From Sinotaia quadrata (Eukaryota; Mollusca; Gastropoda; Architaenioglossa; Viviparidae), in the NCBI GenBank assembly GCA_028829895.1, contig JALGAQ010000010.1, positions 121,001 to 185,000 on the forward strand: a stretch of 64,000 nucleotides of DNA, given 5' to 3'. The position numbers were made by a program, and so were the translations under genes. This document shows positions 11,800-22,744 of this stretch, in pieces. A model generated the notes under the pieces. That model saw only the letters and a list, made by a program, of their open reading frames with translations. It was not told where the DNA came from and did not search any database. The stretch's first letter is position 1; each line of letters begins with the position of its first letter.

Positions 11800-12245
11800 A
11801 CACAAAAAACATTGAGATGCGGCTACCAGTCATCAAATCTGACGTAGACATCACAAAGAGATGACAGCTGGCAGTTAAGCTCTTACATGTAACACTTAGA
11901 AAGAATGATCGAACGAACGAATACCGGCCATCACTTCAGATCTAGCACGCGCACAGAGATGACGGTAGTCATCCGCCATGACAACATTCGTTATAAAGAT
12001 AACGACTACTCTGAGTAACACTCGCCAAGAGTTGGGAACAATCATCTACTCTGACAAAAGTAACCGAAAAAGAGATGACGGCTATCAGTCATTAACTAAC
12101 TCGGCAAGAAATAACGGTCACCAGTAACACTCACAGATTACCACTACCAATCGTGAACTCATGACAAACCAAGCACATGGAGACTCCTACCAGTCGTAAA
12201 CTCGAGACACACCAGACACATGGAGACACCTATCAGTCATCAACT
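11800..12245. repeat. Highly degenerate ~50-60-bp repeat
   Basis: Recurring pieces such as AGAGATGACGGCTATCAGTC and CATCAACT appear at uneven spacing. This looks like an old minisatellite eroded by substitution and indels; the borders are approximate. Confidence 0.5.
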
Positions 12246-13544
12246 AGTCAACTGGAATATCACAACTCTTGCAACAAAGACTCGTGTTTTGTCCCATCAC
12301 ACTATTACTCACGAGAGAATTCTAATGAATGTTTACATTAGAAACGTTATTCACGTCTTTGTTCTGACTCACTGTGAGTGCAGGAACAAATAAACAGACC
12401 GGATTTGTACTTGGGCAATTTTTAGAGGCTGGAGTGGTTGATGATGGTAAAATATATTATTCACCTCTTTCTTCGAAGGGAGGTTATTACTAAAAATCCG
12501 AGTAGTGAATTTTTAATAAAGTTTCCCTTTAATTTCGACCCCGGCCAGTTTGTAAGTTTAGACATGGAGGAAAGTGTCAAAAATATATCTTATCGAAAAT
12601 TTCGTTCTCTACTTTTCTGAACCCCAAATGTATTTCCTTTTACACGTGCAGTTTTTAAAGGGTTTTTTTAGGGTGAAGGTTATGTCTGCTCTTGCGTGTT
12701 TACTGATACTCGTATTGACCTCGCACTTCATTTTTTTTTTTTTTAAAGAATTAAATTTTTTAAAAATCTGTCTGTGAATCCAGTCATTTCGTTCATCTCA
12801 CTTCAAAGTTTACTTCTGCAAACAACAAGTCATGTTTGACCAGATACGAAAGCTAAGACTATGGCAGAGATTTTCTTTTCTAATTTACATGTATACATGA
12901 CGGGGTTGGGGTTGGGAGGTGGATGCACATGTTTATCTTGTGTTTACTTCGACTGAAAAGGAGTGCGGCAGAAGAATGAGCCCTTTCATAGCTGTAAGAT
13001 CAACTGAAAGAAACAGTGGCGACCGGCTGACAACTGTAAAAGCAATCTCTACTGGAAGAAGTTGTAATTTGTCAGTCAGTAGATATTTAACAGTACAATC
13101 AATGTCAGTGAAATACCAGGCAGCGTGTGACCCCTTGGCGCGGTTGTTGAAGCGGAGAAAGCAGTACAACCACTGTCAACGACATGACAACTGACAGCTG
13201 AACAAGCTGGTTGCTCCTGCTAAAACAGTCTTAAAGGCGCAGCAGCCCATGCATGTGAATATCAAAGAGAGAATCGGTTTGCTTTCGACTCCTGTCACCA
13301 CCATGCCGAGAAAAATCTGCTGCTTTATATTTATAGCTGGTTTTTATTTTAATATATATTTTTTAAAAGTACTCTGTGGTTAACAACAAAAAATAGATCC
13401 TGTCAGTGTGTGAATATGCTCAATGTTATGATTTTTGTTTGGATCGGTTCCAGATGCACTAAACAAAGCCTGACACAGGCACCAGACTAACGGCTCACTA
13501 GAAGCAGCTGCACAAACAAGGTGGTTTGTCTGCTCGGGACCAGA
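12246..13544. other. Non-coding DNA
   Basis: Several open frames of 60-91 codons occur on both strands without recognisable domains. No repeat array is present. Confidence 0.45.
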
Positions 13545-13666
13545 GCTGCTCGCTCTATTCACTTGCTGCTCGCTCTATTCACTTGCTGCTCGCTCTATTC
13601 ACTTGCTGCTCGCTCTAGTCACTTGCTGTTCGCTCTATTCACTTGCTGCTCGCTCCACTCGCTTGC
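13545..13666. repeat. 20-bp minisatellite, six copies
   Basis: GCTGCTCGCTCTATTCACTT repeats every 20 bp with single-base variants in the later copies. Confidence 0.95.
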
Positions 13667-13877
13667 ATTCAAAGTGCAATAACGAAATGCGATTTACAAC
13701 TTTGTTTGACCTTAAATTAGAATTGTTTATTTTACGAGCGATACCACACAAAGACGATGTGTATACAGACGTCTAAATTATGAGCGAAAAAAAACCTTTC
13801 ATTTTCAATTATAGTTGTCCGTTTTTTCTTAGTTGATAGTCTTTTCTTATTTGGTCCACTATTATTGTTCTTATTTA

Positions 13878-14077
13878 GTCGACTAACTTGGGTTTCTTTT
13901 TCTATATAGGTCAACTAACCTGGGTTTCTTTTTCTATATAGGTCAACTAACCTGGGTTTCTTTTTCTATATAGGTCAACTAACCTGGGTTTCTTTTTCTA
14001 TATAGGTCAACTAACCTGGGTTTCTTTTTCTATATAGGTCAACTAACCTGGGTTTCTTTTTCTATATAGGTCAACTA
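13878..14077. repeat. 32-bp minisatellite, six copies, each ending in a splice-acceptor-like motif
   Basis: Units start GTCAACTAACCTGGG at 13878, 13910, 13942, 13974, 14006 and 14038. Each unit has a branch-point-like CTAAC, a pyrimidine-rich stretch and then TATATAG before GT. The resemblance to tandem 3' splice sites is visible in the sequence; any use in splicing is speculation. Confidence 0.95.
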
Positions 14078-14219
14078 GCGTATTGAAAGTATTGCGTATA
14101 CTTAATTAATAAAATCTTATAAATTCTGTTTCCTTGCATGGGGGTGAAGTTTAATGAATTTTAAAGCTAACATACGCAATATATCCATGCATAATCATCA
14201 ACAATTATTATTGCTACGT

Positions 14220-15458
14220 GTGACACAACGCCACCCTAGTCAATGATTATTATTATTATTTATTATGCATAACTAATTACAAATGGTGAGAGTACTAATT
14301 TATGTTATTTCTAATTCTCTAGAAAATACCACTCGTCTCTCTCACTTGGCAGATATGTAGGTGCTGTAAATGTTTTCTCTCTTCCACAAAGACAAACATT
14401 CACAGTCACACAAATATTTCCATAGGTGGAAAACTTCTTACCAAAGGAGAAGATAAATCCATCTTTGATCTACATTTAGCGAGTCCCCATCCACCCACTA
14501 TCGCTCCAATATATGTGTTATCAATATTCATAAAACTATCAATAAACTTAACAATAAATTTATTAAATGAACAACCAATCATACAAATAACAAATATAAT
14601 GAAAAGAGTACTTGACATCAATATTTCCACGAACCACATTGGATAGTTTCAATGTTTATACAGTCTTACGATCCCATCTAATAATTCAACAGATTAGCAT
14701 CAATATAAATCACAGGATAGTTTCTTATCAGAGGACAGAAATGGAGTTATAGAGATTATAGTGATAATAGTTTGTACATAACCTTGTCAATGTGATGCCT
14801 CAATAGTCTTCATGCACTTTATCAACAATGTCACAATTTTATTTTTCACAATGGAATTGTCAGTTCTTCACGTTTCTCTTGCATGCTGTAGATTTTAGAA
14901 CACCGATGAGCTGCTATTCTCTTAAAACTAATCTGGGCACTCTTCCAAGCAGAACAACAGTAACAATTTCCAGTAACTACATTGTACAAAAAATTCCACA
15001 ATGTAGTCGAGCATACTTTGCCACCAAACATCAACAGAGTGCAATGCATCCTTACACTTACACTCTGGGAGTAGAGACTTCTCGAATCTACCACAGTCAT
15101 TGCGGTTTATAAATCACGAAACTCGGAGATTCTAGTAAGCAAAAACAAAAAAAGGTTGCTTCTTTAAAATATAATCAGGAAACTAACGCTAAGTTTCCAG
15201 TTTATTCATCCCTACTCCATTCTTTCTTACATTCAAGTTTCAACTTACAGATTCCTGCAACAGTATTTATTAGCCCAATACATGCACACAGCATAATAAA
15301 TACAACATAACTATTTTATGAATATGTTCATTAGAAACAATGTCAAGTATTTAGCATACTACATACAGGTATCATAGTTCACAATTTGTAGAAATAATAG
15401 TCTACTCACATAATACATCTCTACGTAAAATGTAAGTATAACATATCAATAGCAAAAT
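14220..15458 (+). repeat. Unclassified dispersed repeat, copy 1 (full length)
   Basis: About 1.24 kb shared with 46937-48232 in opposite orientation and, in part, with 28129-28800 and 41275-41465. The left edge is a conserved GCCACCCTAGT block next to an ATT microsatellite; the right edge is a conserved block reading TTTGCTATTGATATGTTATA on the minus strand. Internal landmarks include CTTGGCAGATATG, CTTCCACAAAGACAAAC and, on the minus strand, TTGGTGGCAAAGTATG and ACATTGTGGAATTT. No long ORF is conserved among copies, so it is probably non-autonomous. I cannot assign a class and see no clear terminal repeats or target-site duplication. Confidence 0.8.
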
Positions 15459-15954
15459 GCACAAAATATTTCTAAGTCCATTTTCTCTCGATCAGTCAGT
15501 TAATAAACCATTAATCTAATGGCCGCCTTTCATGACCAGACTCTGCCACATCAATTGAAAGTGATTGGAAAATAAATTCTTTTCAAAAGGTAAACTTTCC
15601 TCTCAGGCCATTGGCTGGTCTCGTTCTTGTAAATCTTAACAATTGGATAATAAAAACTACTCACCCACCTAAAACTGATTTAAATTACATCAGCAAGCAC
15701 TAGCATATTCGTTATCTGAGTTGTTTACTCCAATTGATCCGTAAAAATAGCAGCATAATCAGTGCCCATGGTCGTGTCACTTTGAATTTAACAATCTATA
15801 TAAGAATTAAATCTAGAAATAGGGATAGGCAAATTTACTCCACCACACCACACAGTTTTCAACCTGACACATTGAAGAACAGGCGAAATAAAGTACTAAT
15901 TAGTTCTTTGAATTTGAGATGTACTTTAGTAAGGTTGATGAGAAGGTAGTAGCT
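15459..15954. other. Non-coding spacer
   Basis: Unique sequence between the dispersed repeat and the minisatellite; nothing recognised. Confidence 0.5.
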
Positions 15955-16365
15955 ATGTCAGCATAAAAATAGAGGAGGAAAGTAGACAAGAGGATAGTTA
16001 TGTGGGCATAAAAAAGAAGAAAGTAGAAAAGGGGACAATAATGTAGGCTTGCAAATACCGGAAGAAAGTAGACAAGAGGATAGTTATGTGGGCGTAGAAA
16101 TAGAGGAAGAAAGTAGATAAGAGGATAGTTATGTCAGCGTAGAAATAGAGGAAGAAAGTAGACAAGAGGACATATAGTTATGATGACTTAAAAATAGAAG
16201 GAGAAAGAAGATAAGAGGACAATTTTGTGGGCGTAAAAACAGAGAAAGAAAATAGACAAGCTGACAGCTATGTGGGCGTAGAAATAGAGAAAGAAAATAG
16301 ACAAGAGGACAGTTACGTGGGCGTAAAAATAGAGGAAGAAAGTAGACAAGAGGACAGTTAGTTAT
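15955..16365. repeat. ~45-bp minisatellite, left half, split by the retrotransposon
   Basis: About nine degenerate units containing GTAGACAAGAGGACAGTTAT and GTGGGCGTAAAAATAGAGGA. The same array continues on the far side of the retrotransposon at 24940-25420, so it was continuous before insertion. Confidence 0.92.
16361..16365. other. Target-site duplication (GTTAT), left
   Basis: GTTAT immediately precedes the left LTR and is repeated directly after the right LTR (24935-24939). A 5-bp duplication is typical of LTR-retrotransposon integrases. The motif is also part of the minisatellite unit, so it is weaker proof than in unique DNA. Confidence 0.9.
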
Positions 16366-18092
16366 TGTCACAAAACGGGCGGGCTCGTTACAAGCCGACC
16401 CGAGCTGAAGTTAGAGATGCAAGGGGTGAAGTCTATTTTTGGCCTGCTCCGGTGCACCTCCAAAAAAAGCCCGTGACGTGTGCCAGTACTACGTCGTGTC
16501 AGATTGTTACATAGACACACATGACATACTCCATTGATGTTTGGGTGGGGCCCACTTTATTAGTGTCATGCCAAGGAACGTTTTATTGGCGGTGTGTGTT
16601 GTGAGTGTGTATCATAAATGTGAATAAATGGACGAACAGACGAACGGTGCAAAACAATAGTACAAATTCTTTCGTCCCTCTCAAAAACTATGAATAACAA
16701 GAGAGTTGAAAGATGTTTAAATCAGGTTATTTATTTCCCGATTTAAAAGGGGCACTACTCTTTCGCACAGTGATTAATCATTCATTCAACTTTCCAATGT
16801 CATGCACTCTTTGGGGAATAAGGGGAGATGAAAATGATGAAATTCAAAATATAAAATAAAAATTAATTACACAATTCTTATGCGGCAAATGGGGCCGCTT
16901 TAACAATAGTTGACATGTAAAATAAGCATTACTTTTAACATTAGAGTTCTTATTTTGCAAACGATATAATAGTGTTCATTTTCTTAAGAGTCCTAGACTT
17001 AAGTATGTGCGCGTTAGCCGTGCTAATGATTACTCACTATTAATGTCAGAGTTCCAAGGAGATGACGTAAGCTCACACGTCACTTATAAGCGGCACTTCA
17101 AAGTGAAGACGGGACGCAATTGAGGCGTCGCATTACAGGTGAAGATTCTGCAGAATCTAGGCACCACTTTCAGATTATCACTAGGGAGAAATCTGAAATT
17201 TAGCTGACTGTTGTCAGCCTCGATAATTATCGTTGCTTGTCGTGGAAACGGACACGTCAACGACGTTTAGCATTATCGGATGGAGTCGTCCAGTGGGATG
17301 TGTCGTCGCATTACATTGAGTGTAGAAATCCGGATTGTCTGTAAGAAAATCTCGGTGCTAGCCTCTCAATTAGCGGGATAGACTGCCAAAACGAACTCAG
17401 ACAGGGGGAAGAACAAGTTGGTCCCTCGTGTCGTTGACTGCATACAACCAGCGTCGCATGCATCGGGTTGTTCTTGACAGCGAACTTTCCACTTTGCCAA
17501 AAGTTATACTGAGTAATTTTGCCTCGTCACTCAATATATGGCATCAGACGGATGGAAAACGGATGGAAAGAGATTATTGCAGCTTTCCTTTATGAAATCT
17601 CTGTACATGAGATAATTCATACGTGAAGTTAGACTGGCTTCAGACGAATCGACGTTTTCAACATTGGGAGTAAAAGTCTTCATTTTGCCTCTTATATAGC
17701 CTTACTGAAGGTCTCCAAAACTTCCAGAAGCTATGTCCTGTGACATGATTTTTGCCTTGGATATATAGTGGTAAACGTGATGCACGCTTTTCTGTGGTCA
17801 ATGCTAATGCGCACTGGCCATTTCACTCGTCAACAACATGTGACGGTATTGCGCAGTTGTCCCAATTTATTTAATATACATATTCTTCATAAACTAATAT
17901 ATATATTCAATATGATAATTAACACACACTGCGTCACGAACGTCTGTCTACTAAAGAGATCTTAGGTGACCGTTACTGGAATTTACATGCTACATACGAA
18001 AAATAACAAAACTCGGATTACTTCAATTAGTTTTGTTAGCGGTTTTTTAAAATGAAATAAAATATAATTTCGGTCCCTCATTTCCTGTGACA
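16366..18092 (-). repeat. 3' LTR of the Gmr1-like element (1727 bp)
   Basis: This copy lies downstream of the Gag-Pol ORF in the minus-strand orientation. It matches 23208-24934 at a constant offset of 6842 bp. The only difference I found is in a T/A run near 18052-18061 (six T then four A here; seven T then three A in the other copy). The 65-codon plus-strand frame inside it (17768-17965) is antisense to the element and occurs in both LTRs simply because they are duplicates. Confidence 0.97.
16556..16587 (-). terminator. Candidate poly(A) signals of the element
   Basis: On the minus strand AATAAA occurs at 16582-16587 and again at 16556-16561, about 190-220 bp before the end of the 3' LTR. 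Either could direct 3'-end formation of the genomic transcript. Other AATAAA-like runs occur in this AT-rich LTR, so the exact site is uncertain. Confidence 0.5.
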
Positions 18093-18103
18093 ACCCCCTT
18101 CTT
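18093..18103 (-). other. Polypurine tract
   Basis: Minus-strand AAGAAGGGGG plus one T lies directly against the 3' LTR, the expected position for priming plus-strand DNA synthesis. Confidence 0.8.
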
Positions 18104-18220
18104 AAAATTGATTGGAGCTCACAGAGTGGAAATCAAATAGGAACAAAAAAATTTTATTTCACACGATAGTCCCCACAGGAATTATATGCGCATCTGTGGA
18201 GAGACTATCCTCTCTCTTGT

Positions 18221-21200
18221 TTATATCGCGGTTATGGCATGCCGGGATAATGCATCGGCACCCGAATTTTCTCTGCCCGCGATGTGTTCGACAACGAAGC
18301 TATACTCCTGTAGCAGGAGTGTCCATCTAGTTAGCCTAGCGTTATCGTACATGCTAGTGCGCAGATATGTCAGCGGCTTATGATCGCACTGCAGGATGAA
18401 TGGTTTAGAGTACAGATATGCACTAAATTTCTTGAGTGCCCATACGATTGCTAAGCACTCTTTTTCAATCGTAGAATACCGTGTCTCACGATCTAACAGT
18501 TTCTTAGAAGCGTATGCTACCGGTAGGTATTCGTCATCTGTCTCTTGGAGAAGTATGGCACCGAGGCCTTCGTCTGATGCGTCGGTCCTGACAATAAATC
18601 TCTTGTCAAAGTCTGGTAACTGTAGGACGGGTTTACTGGTCAAGATGTCCTTCACTTTTTCGAGGGCGGTGCTACACTCTGCCGTCCATCGTATTTTCGT
18701 GGGTTGTTTGTTTCCAGTTAAGTCCGTCAGTGGTTTAAGAAGCGTACTGAAGTTTGGGACAAATTTTCGGTAGTACCCCACTAGCCCCAAAACTGCCCTG
18801 ACCTGTTTCTTTGTAGTCGGTAAGGTCATGTCACGAATGGCTGCAGTTAAGTCTAGATTTGGGCCTATTTGTCCGTCACTTATGATATGGCCAAGAAACT
18901 CAATCTCCCGAAAGCCCGCGCATACTTTGGAAGGTTTCACGGTCAATCTATGGCACTCGAGAATGTCAAGTAGACCATCCACTGAGGATAAATGTTGGTC
19001 CCATGTTCCTGTTGCTACCAGTATGTCATCAAAGAAATTCAATGCGTCAACGCTCTCTAACGGTAATTTTCGCATGAAGCGCGCGAATGTTGCGGGTGCG
19101 TTCGCTAGTCCGAATGGTAGTCGGCAAAACTGAAACAAGCCTAGCGGAGTTGGGAATGCTGTTTTTGGTCTGTCGTCAATAGCAACCGACAGTTGCCAGT
19201 ACCCTTTGCACATGTCAAACTTTGAAAAGTAATGTGCCTTGGTTAGTTTTGCGAATAATTCGTCCTGATTTGGAATAGGTTCCGCATCGAATTCAGTTAT
19301 CTCATTTAACTGTCTGTAGTCCACACAAAAACGAAGCGTACCGTCTTTCTTTTTAACTAAGACGACCGGTGATGAATATGGGGAGATTGACTGTTCAATC
19401 ACGCCCTGTTTTTGCATTTCACGCACCTGTTCTGCTATGTACTTTGTGCTCTCATATTTCTGTGGGTACTGTTTTAAGCGTATCGGTTTGTCGCTTAAAA
19501 GTTTGATGCGGTGTTCAACCAAATCTGAGTGGCCCGGTTGGTCGGTGAATATGCGCGCGTGTCTGCGTAAGAGGTTTGACATTGCGTCGCGCTGTTCGAC
19601 AGTTAAGTTCGAGTCAATCTCGACTTGATCGACTGTAACTGCGGGGTTAGGCTGGGTTTCGGCGGACATCATGTCTGTTCTGAAATTGGAGTCTTCCAAT
19701 TGTATCAGTGCGACATTCACGTTTTGTATCTGTTCGTCGCTGCGTTCATAGTAACGCTTTAGCATATTTATGTGATAGGTTTTCTGCTTATTTCCTATCT
19801 GTATGCTGTAGTCGTTCTGCTTCACACGCTTAATAACGCGGTAGGGTCCACGCCAGTGCATTTGCATGCGGTTGTTATGCGTGGGCCGCAAGAGTAACAC
19901 GAGCTGACCTGGTTCGAGGTCACGTTCCACAGCCGTACGGTCAAAATTTCGCTTGTATCGGGGTTGTTTTTCGCGAATGTTTTCCTGTGCTAAGTGACAC
20001 GTTTCGGTCAGACGTTGACGTAGTTCGGCTACGTACGTGTGAACATCTTTACCATCGGTCACAGTGTCTCCCTTGACCCATGTTTCTTTTATTAGCTTAA
20101 GGGGACCACGAGGTTGCCTGCCGTATAGTAGTTGGAACGGTGAGTAGCCCGTACTCTCTTGTGGGAGTTCGCGATACGCAAAGAGTAATGGTGCTAGAAA
20201 ACGCGGCCACTGGTCGGGTTGTTCCGAGGCCATTTTAATTAACATTTTCTTTATTGTACCGTTGAAACGTTCAACGGCACCATTAGACTGAGCGTGATAT
20301 GGTGATGAGAACAACTGTTTACACGCTAGTAGACGCATTGTTTCAGCCATCATTGCTGAGGTGAATTGAGTGCCCTGGTCACTCAATATTTCTCGGGGAA
20401 CGCCCGTGCGAGAAAATACGTCTATTAAAGCGTCTGCGACTTCGATCGCTGTGATGCCCTTTAATGCGACTGCTTCTGGATATCGTGTTGCAAAATCCAC
20501 GATTGTTAGGATATAGCGATATCCTCCTTCGGCCGCGGGAATGATTGGGCCAATAATGTCTACTGCGACTTTTAGGAAGGGTTCCTCTACTGTTGGTACT
20601 ATCTCGAGGGGAACTCGACTGACACGCCCTCGGTCGATATGTTGTTGACACTGCGTACATGTACGAACGTACGAGCGAACATCCCTACTCAGGCCTGGCC
20701 AAAAGAAGTCTTCACGAACTCGCTGCTCAGTGCGACGCGCGCCCTGATGTCCAGACATGATTGAGTCGTGTGCAAAGCTTAGAATCAGCGGTCTGAGTGG
20801 TGTAGGAGTAAATAAACACGTGGTGCTTCTAGTATCATTTTCCTTAAAGTCGGTGCGCCGAAACGCTAGTCCGTCCTTCAGGAAATACGTAATTGTCGCG
20901 TACTTGCTGGACGTAATAGTGTTTTTCCGTGCCAGCTTTAGCATTGAGGACAAACTTTTGTCCTCCTGCTGCAGGTGACTGAGTTGACTTGGGGTCAACT
21001 GCGGGAATGTATTCTCGACTATCTTTAGAGCTGGGGGTCCTTGTTTACTACGTACCCGTTGTGCTCTAGTGGTTACGGGGAGAACAGGATAGATGTCATC
21101 AGTGTTTGCGTCACACTGTTCGGGCGATAGTATGAATCCGAACTGCATGTCTCTTATCACTGCGGCGGTGACTGTACCGGAAAATACGGGTGTCGTAACA

Positions 21201-22744
21201 TGTACAGTGGCTCTTGGACATGTACTAAGGTGTCCCATAACACATCGAATGCGGACACTACCTCTTAGATACTGTTCAGGGCGTACAAGTTTAGCATTTA
21301 TGCAGCTTATGGACGCGCCTGTATCGACCAGTATTTTGACTCTTTTTCCGTTTACTGTAGCCTGTTGGGTCTTTAGAGTTGCACCTGTTTCAGTGCATAC
21401 CTTTACATCACGTGGACTGGGACAGTTCTGAGAACTATGCCCCTTCCCTTTGCAAGTGTAACATGTCATAGGTGGGGAGTCACGTGTGTGACGTCGTACG
21501 TCTTGTGACTTAGTATATGTCCGCTGTACCGGTTCGGGTTTTTCCGATTTCGTCATTGGTCGGTTCGGTTTCGGTGTATACTTCTGCCGATTTGTAGGAG
21601 GAGGGCGTGGTGCGCTCCTCGTAATTACCGGATCAGGGTAATCATTATACGTGTCTGCTAACCTCAACATATCACTGAAGTTAGCCGGGGGGTTTCGCTG
21701 CAAATATGTCGTCATTGCAGGCGGAGCAATATGGAGAAATTGATCTCTTAATATCAAATCAAATAGACCCTCATATGTCTTCCGGATGTCTGTCAAATCA
21801 ATCCATCTATCAAGATAATGGCGTAACCGGGTACCGAAGGCTTGCATGGTGTCATTTGCTTTGGGTATGGCTCTCCTAAACATTTTTCGAAAGCCTTCTG
21901 CTGTACATTGAAAAGTACGCATCAAACCCGTTTTGAGATCTGCATAAGTAATAGCGGGATCGCGCGTTAGATCAGTAAATGCGCGCGAGCTTTCACCTTG
22001 AAGTATTTGACCGAGTTGTTGTTTCTTTTCAATGTCACTGTAATTAAAGTTGGCAATGAAACTGTCAAAGCGTGTCAAAAACTCGTCAATCGTCTCGACT
22101 TCAGGGTTAAAGAAAGCTAGCCGTGTACGGGGTTTATTTAATTCGGCCTGTTGCTTAGCAGTCCCATCTAACAACTTCTCTCTAGCTGTTACCTCTTGCT
22201 TAGCTAATTCAAGCTGTTCCTGATGTGCTCTAGCTTTTAACTTAAGCTTTTTCTCTTCTACTTCCTGCCTTTTATCTTCTAAATCCCTAGCAGACTGAAT
22301 CTTTAATAACTCTATTTCTCTTGCCTCTTTCGCTCTTTTTTCCTCTAGCTCATTTTTCCTATCCTCTAGTTCTCTAGCCTCTCTCGATCTTTTCTCCTCT
22401 AGCTCTCTCAAAGTTTGCATCTCTAGATGTTTAGCTACCTGTCTCTTTTCTTCTAGCTCATTTTTCTTATCCTCTAGCTCTCTCAGGTTTTGCATCTCTA
22501 GCTGTTTAGCTAACTGTCTCTTATCTTCTAGCTCTATAGCCTCTTTCGATCTTTTTTCCTCTAGCTCTATAGCCTCTTTCGATCTTTTTTCCTCTAGCTC
22601 TCTCAGGTTTTTCGCCTCATTTTCTTTCGCAACATACCATTTAGCTATCTCCTCATCCACGTATTTCTTTAACTCGGCTTTCTCATACCCGAATTCTCTG
22701 CCCATAGCCATGAGTTCTTTCTTTATGTTTACTAGCTCGGCCAT
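18221..22744 (-). CDS. Gag-Pol polyprotein, integrase before reverse transcriptase (Gmr1 type)
   Basis: One uninterrupted 1507-residue frame; ATG at 22744 is the first in a frame that stays open to TAA at 18221. Residues 1-205 form a highly charged coiled coil with repeated LEEKR-type blocks. A Gag capsid-like region covers about 207-370. The zinc knuckle is CX2CX4HX4C (C428, C431, H436, C441). The protease has LVDTGAS with D474. Integrase follows: H659/H666/C696/C699 zinc site, then D729, D789, E825 with 35 residues between the last two, and the GPY motif at 966-968. Reverse transcriptase spans about 1085-1290 with D1177 and the FFDD box (D1239, D1240). RNase H carries D1388, E1427 or E1429, D1454 and D1497, ending near ADALSRH. 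All catalytic residues expected are present. Gag and Pol share one frame without stop or frameshift, so cleavage by the protease must separate them. Function (reverse transcription and integration of the element) is inferred from these families. Confidence 0.97.
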   Translation of the reverse strand: MAELVNIKKELMAMGREFGYEKAELKKYVDEEIAKWYVAKENEAKNLRELEEKRSKEAIELEEKRSKEAIELEDKRQLAKQLEMQNLRELEDKKNELEEKRQVAKHLEMQTLRELEEKRSREARELEDRKNELEEKRAKEAREIELLKIQSARDLEDKRQEVEEKKLKLKARAHQEQLELAKQEVTAREKLLDGTAKQQAELNKPRTRLAFFNPEVETIDEFLTRFDSFIANFNYSDIEKKQQLGQILQGESSRAFTDLTRDPAITYADLKTGLMRTFQCTAEGFRKMFRRAIPKANDTMQAFGTRLRHYLDRWIDLTDIRKTYEGLFDLILRDQFLHIAPPAMTTYLQRNPPANFSDMLRLADTYNDYPDPVITRSAPRPPPTNRQKYTPKPNRPMTKSEKPEPVQRTYTKSQDVRRHTRDSPPMTCYTCKGKGHSSQNCPSPRDVKVCTETGATLKTQQATVNGKRVKILVDTGASISCINAKLVRPEQYLRGSVRIRCVMGHLSTCPRATVHVTTPVFSGTVTAAVIRDMQFGFILSPEQCDANTDDIYPVLPVTTRAQRVRSKQGPPALKIVENTFPQLTPSQLSHLQQEDKSLSSMLKLARKNTITSSKYATITYFLKDGLAFRRTDFKENDTRSTTCLFTPTPLRPLILSFAHDSIMSGHQGARRTEQRVREDFFWPGLSRDVRSYVRTCTQCQQHIDRGRVSRVPLEIVPTVEEPFLKVAVDIIGPIIPAAEGGYRYILTIVDFATRYPEAVALKGITAIEVADALIDVFSRTGVPREILSDQGTQFTSAMMAETMRLLACKQLFSSPYHAQSNGAVERFNGTIKKMLIKMASEQPDQWPRFLAPLLFAYRELPQESTGYSPFQLLYGRQPRGPLKLIKETWVKGDTVTDGKDVHTYVAELRQRLTETCHLAQENIREKQPRYKRNFDRTAVERDLEPGQLVLLLRPTHNNRMQMHWRGPYRVIKRVKQNDYSIQIGNKQKTYHINMLKRYYERSDEQIQNVNVALIQLEDSNFRTDMMSAETQPNPAVTVDQVEIDSNLTVEQRDAMSNLLRRHARIFTDQPGHSDLVEHRIKLLSDKPIRLKQYPQKYESTKYIAEQVREMQKQGVIEQSISPYSSPVVLVKKKDGTLRFCVDYRQLNEITEFDAEPIPNQDELFAKLTKAHYFSKFDMCKGYWQLSVAIDDRPKTAFPTPLGLFQFCRLPFGLANAPATFARFMRKLPLESVDALNFFDDILVATGTWDQHLSSVDGLLDILECHRLTVKPSKVCAGFREIEFLGHIISDGQIGPNLDLTAAIRDMTLPTTKKQVRAVLGLVGYYRKFVPNFSTLLKPLTDLTGNKQPTKIRWTAECSTALEKVKDILTSKPVLQLPDFDKRFIVRTDASDEGLGAILLQETDDEYLPVAYASKKLLDRETRYSTIEKECLAIVWALKKFSAYLYSKPFILQCDHKPLTYLRTSMYDNARLTRWTLLLQEYSFVVEHIAGRENSGADALSRHAITAI

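Noticed and set aside
12919..13194. 91-codon plus ORF with overlapping 78-codon minus ORF
   Set aside because: Neither product resembles a known family; lengths are compatible with chance.
17768..17965. 65-codon plus-strand ORF repeated exactly at 24610-24807
   Set aside because: Both copies lie antisense in the two LTRs and are identical only because the LTRs are duplicates.
18093..18220. Possible envelope gene downstream of Pol
   Set aside because: Only 128 bp lie between the Gag-Pol stop and the 3' LTR; no env ORF can fit.
18396..21431. Several plus-strand ORFs (for example 18396-18773, 21093-21431) and a second minus-strand ORF (20379-20660) inside the Gag-Pol region
   Set aside because: Shadows of the 1507-codon Gag-Pol frame.
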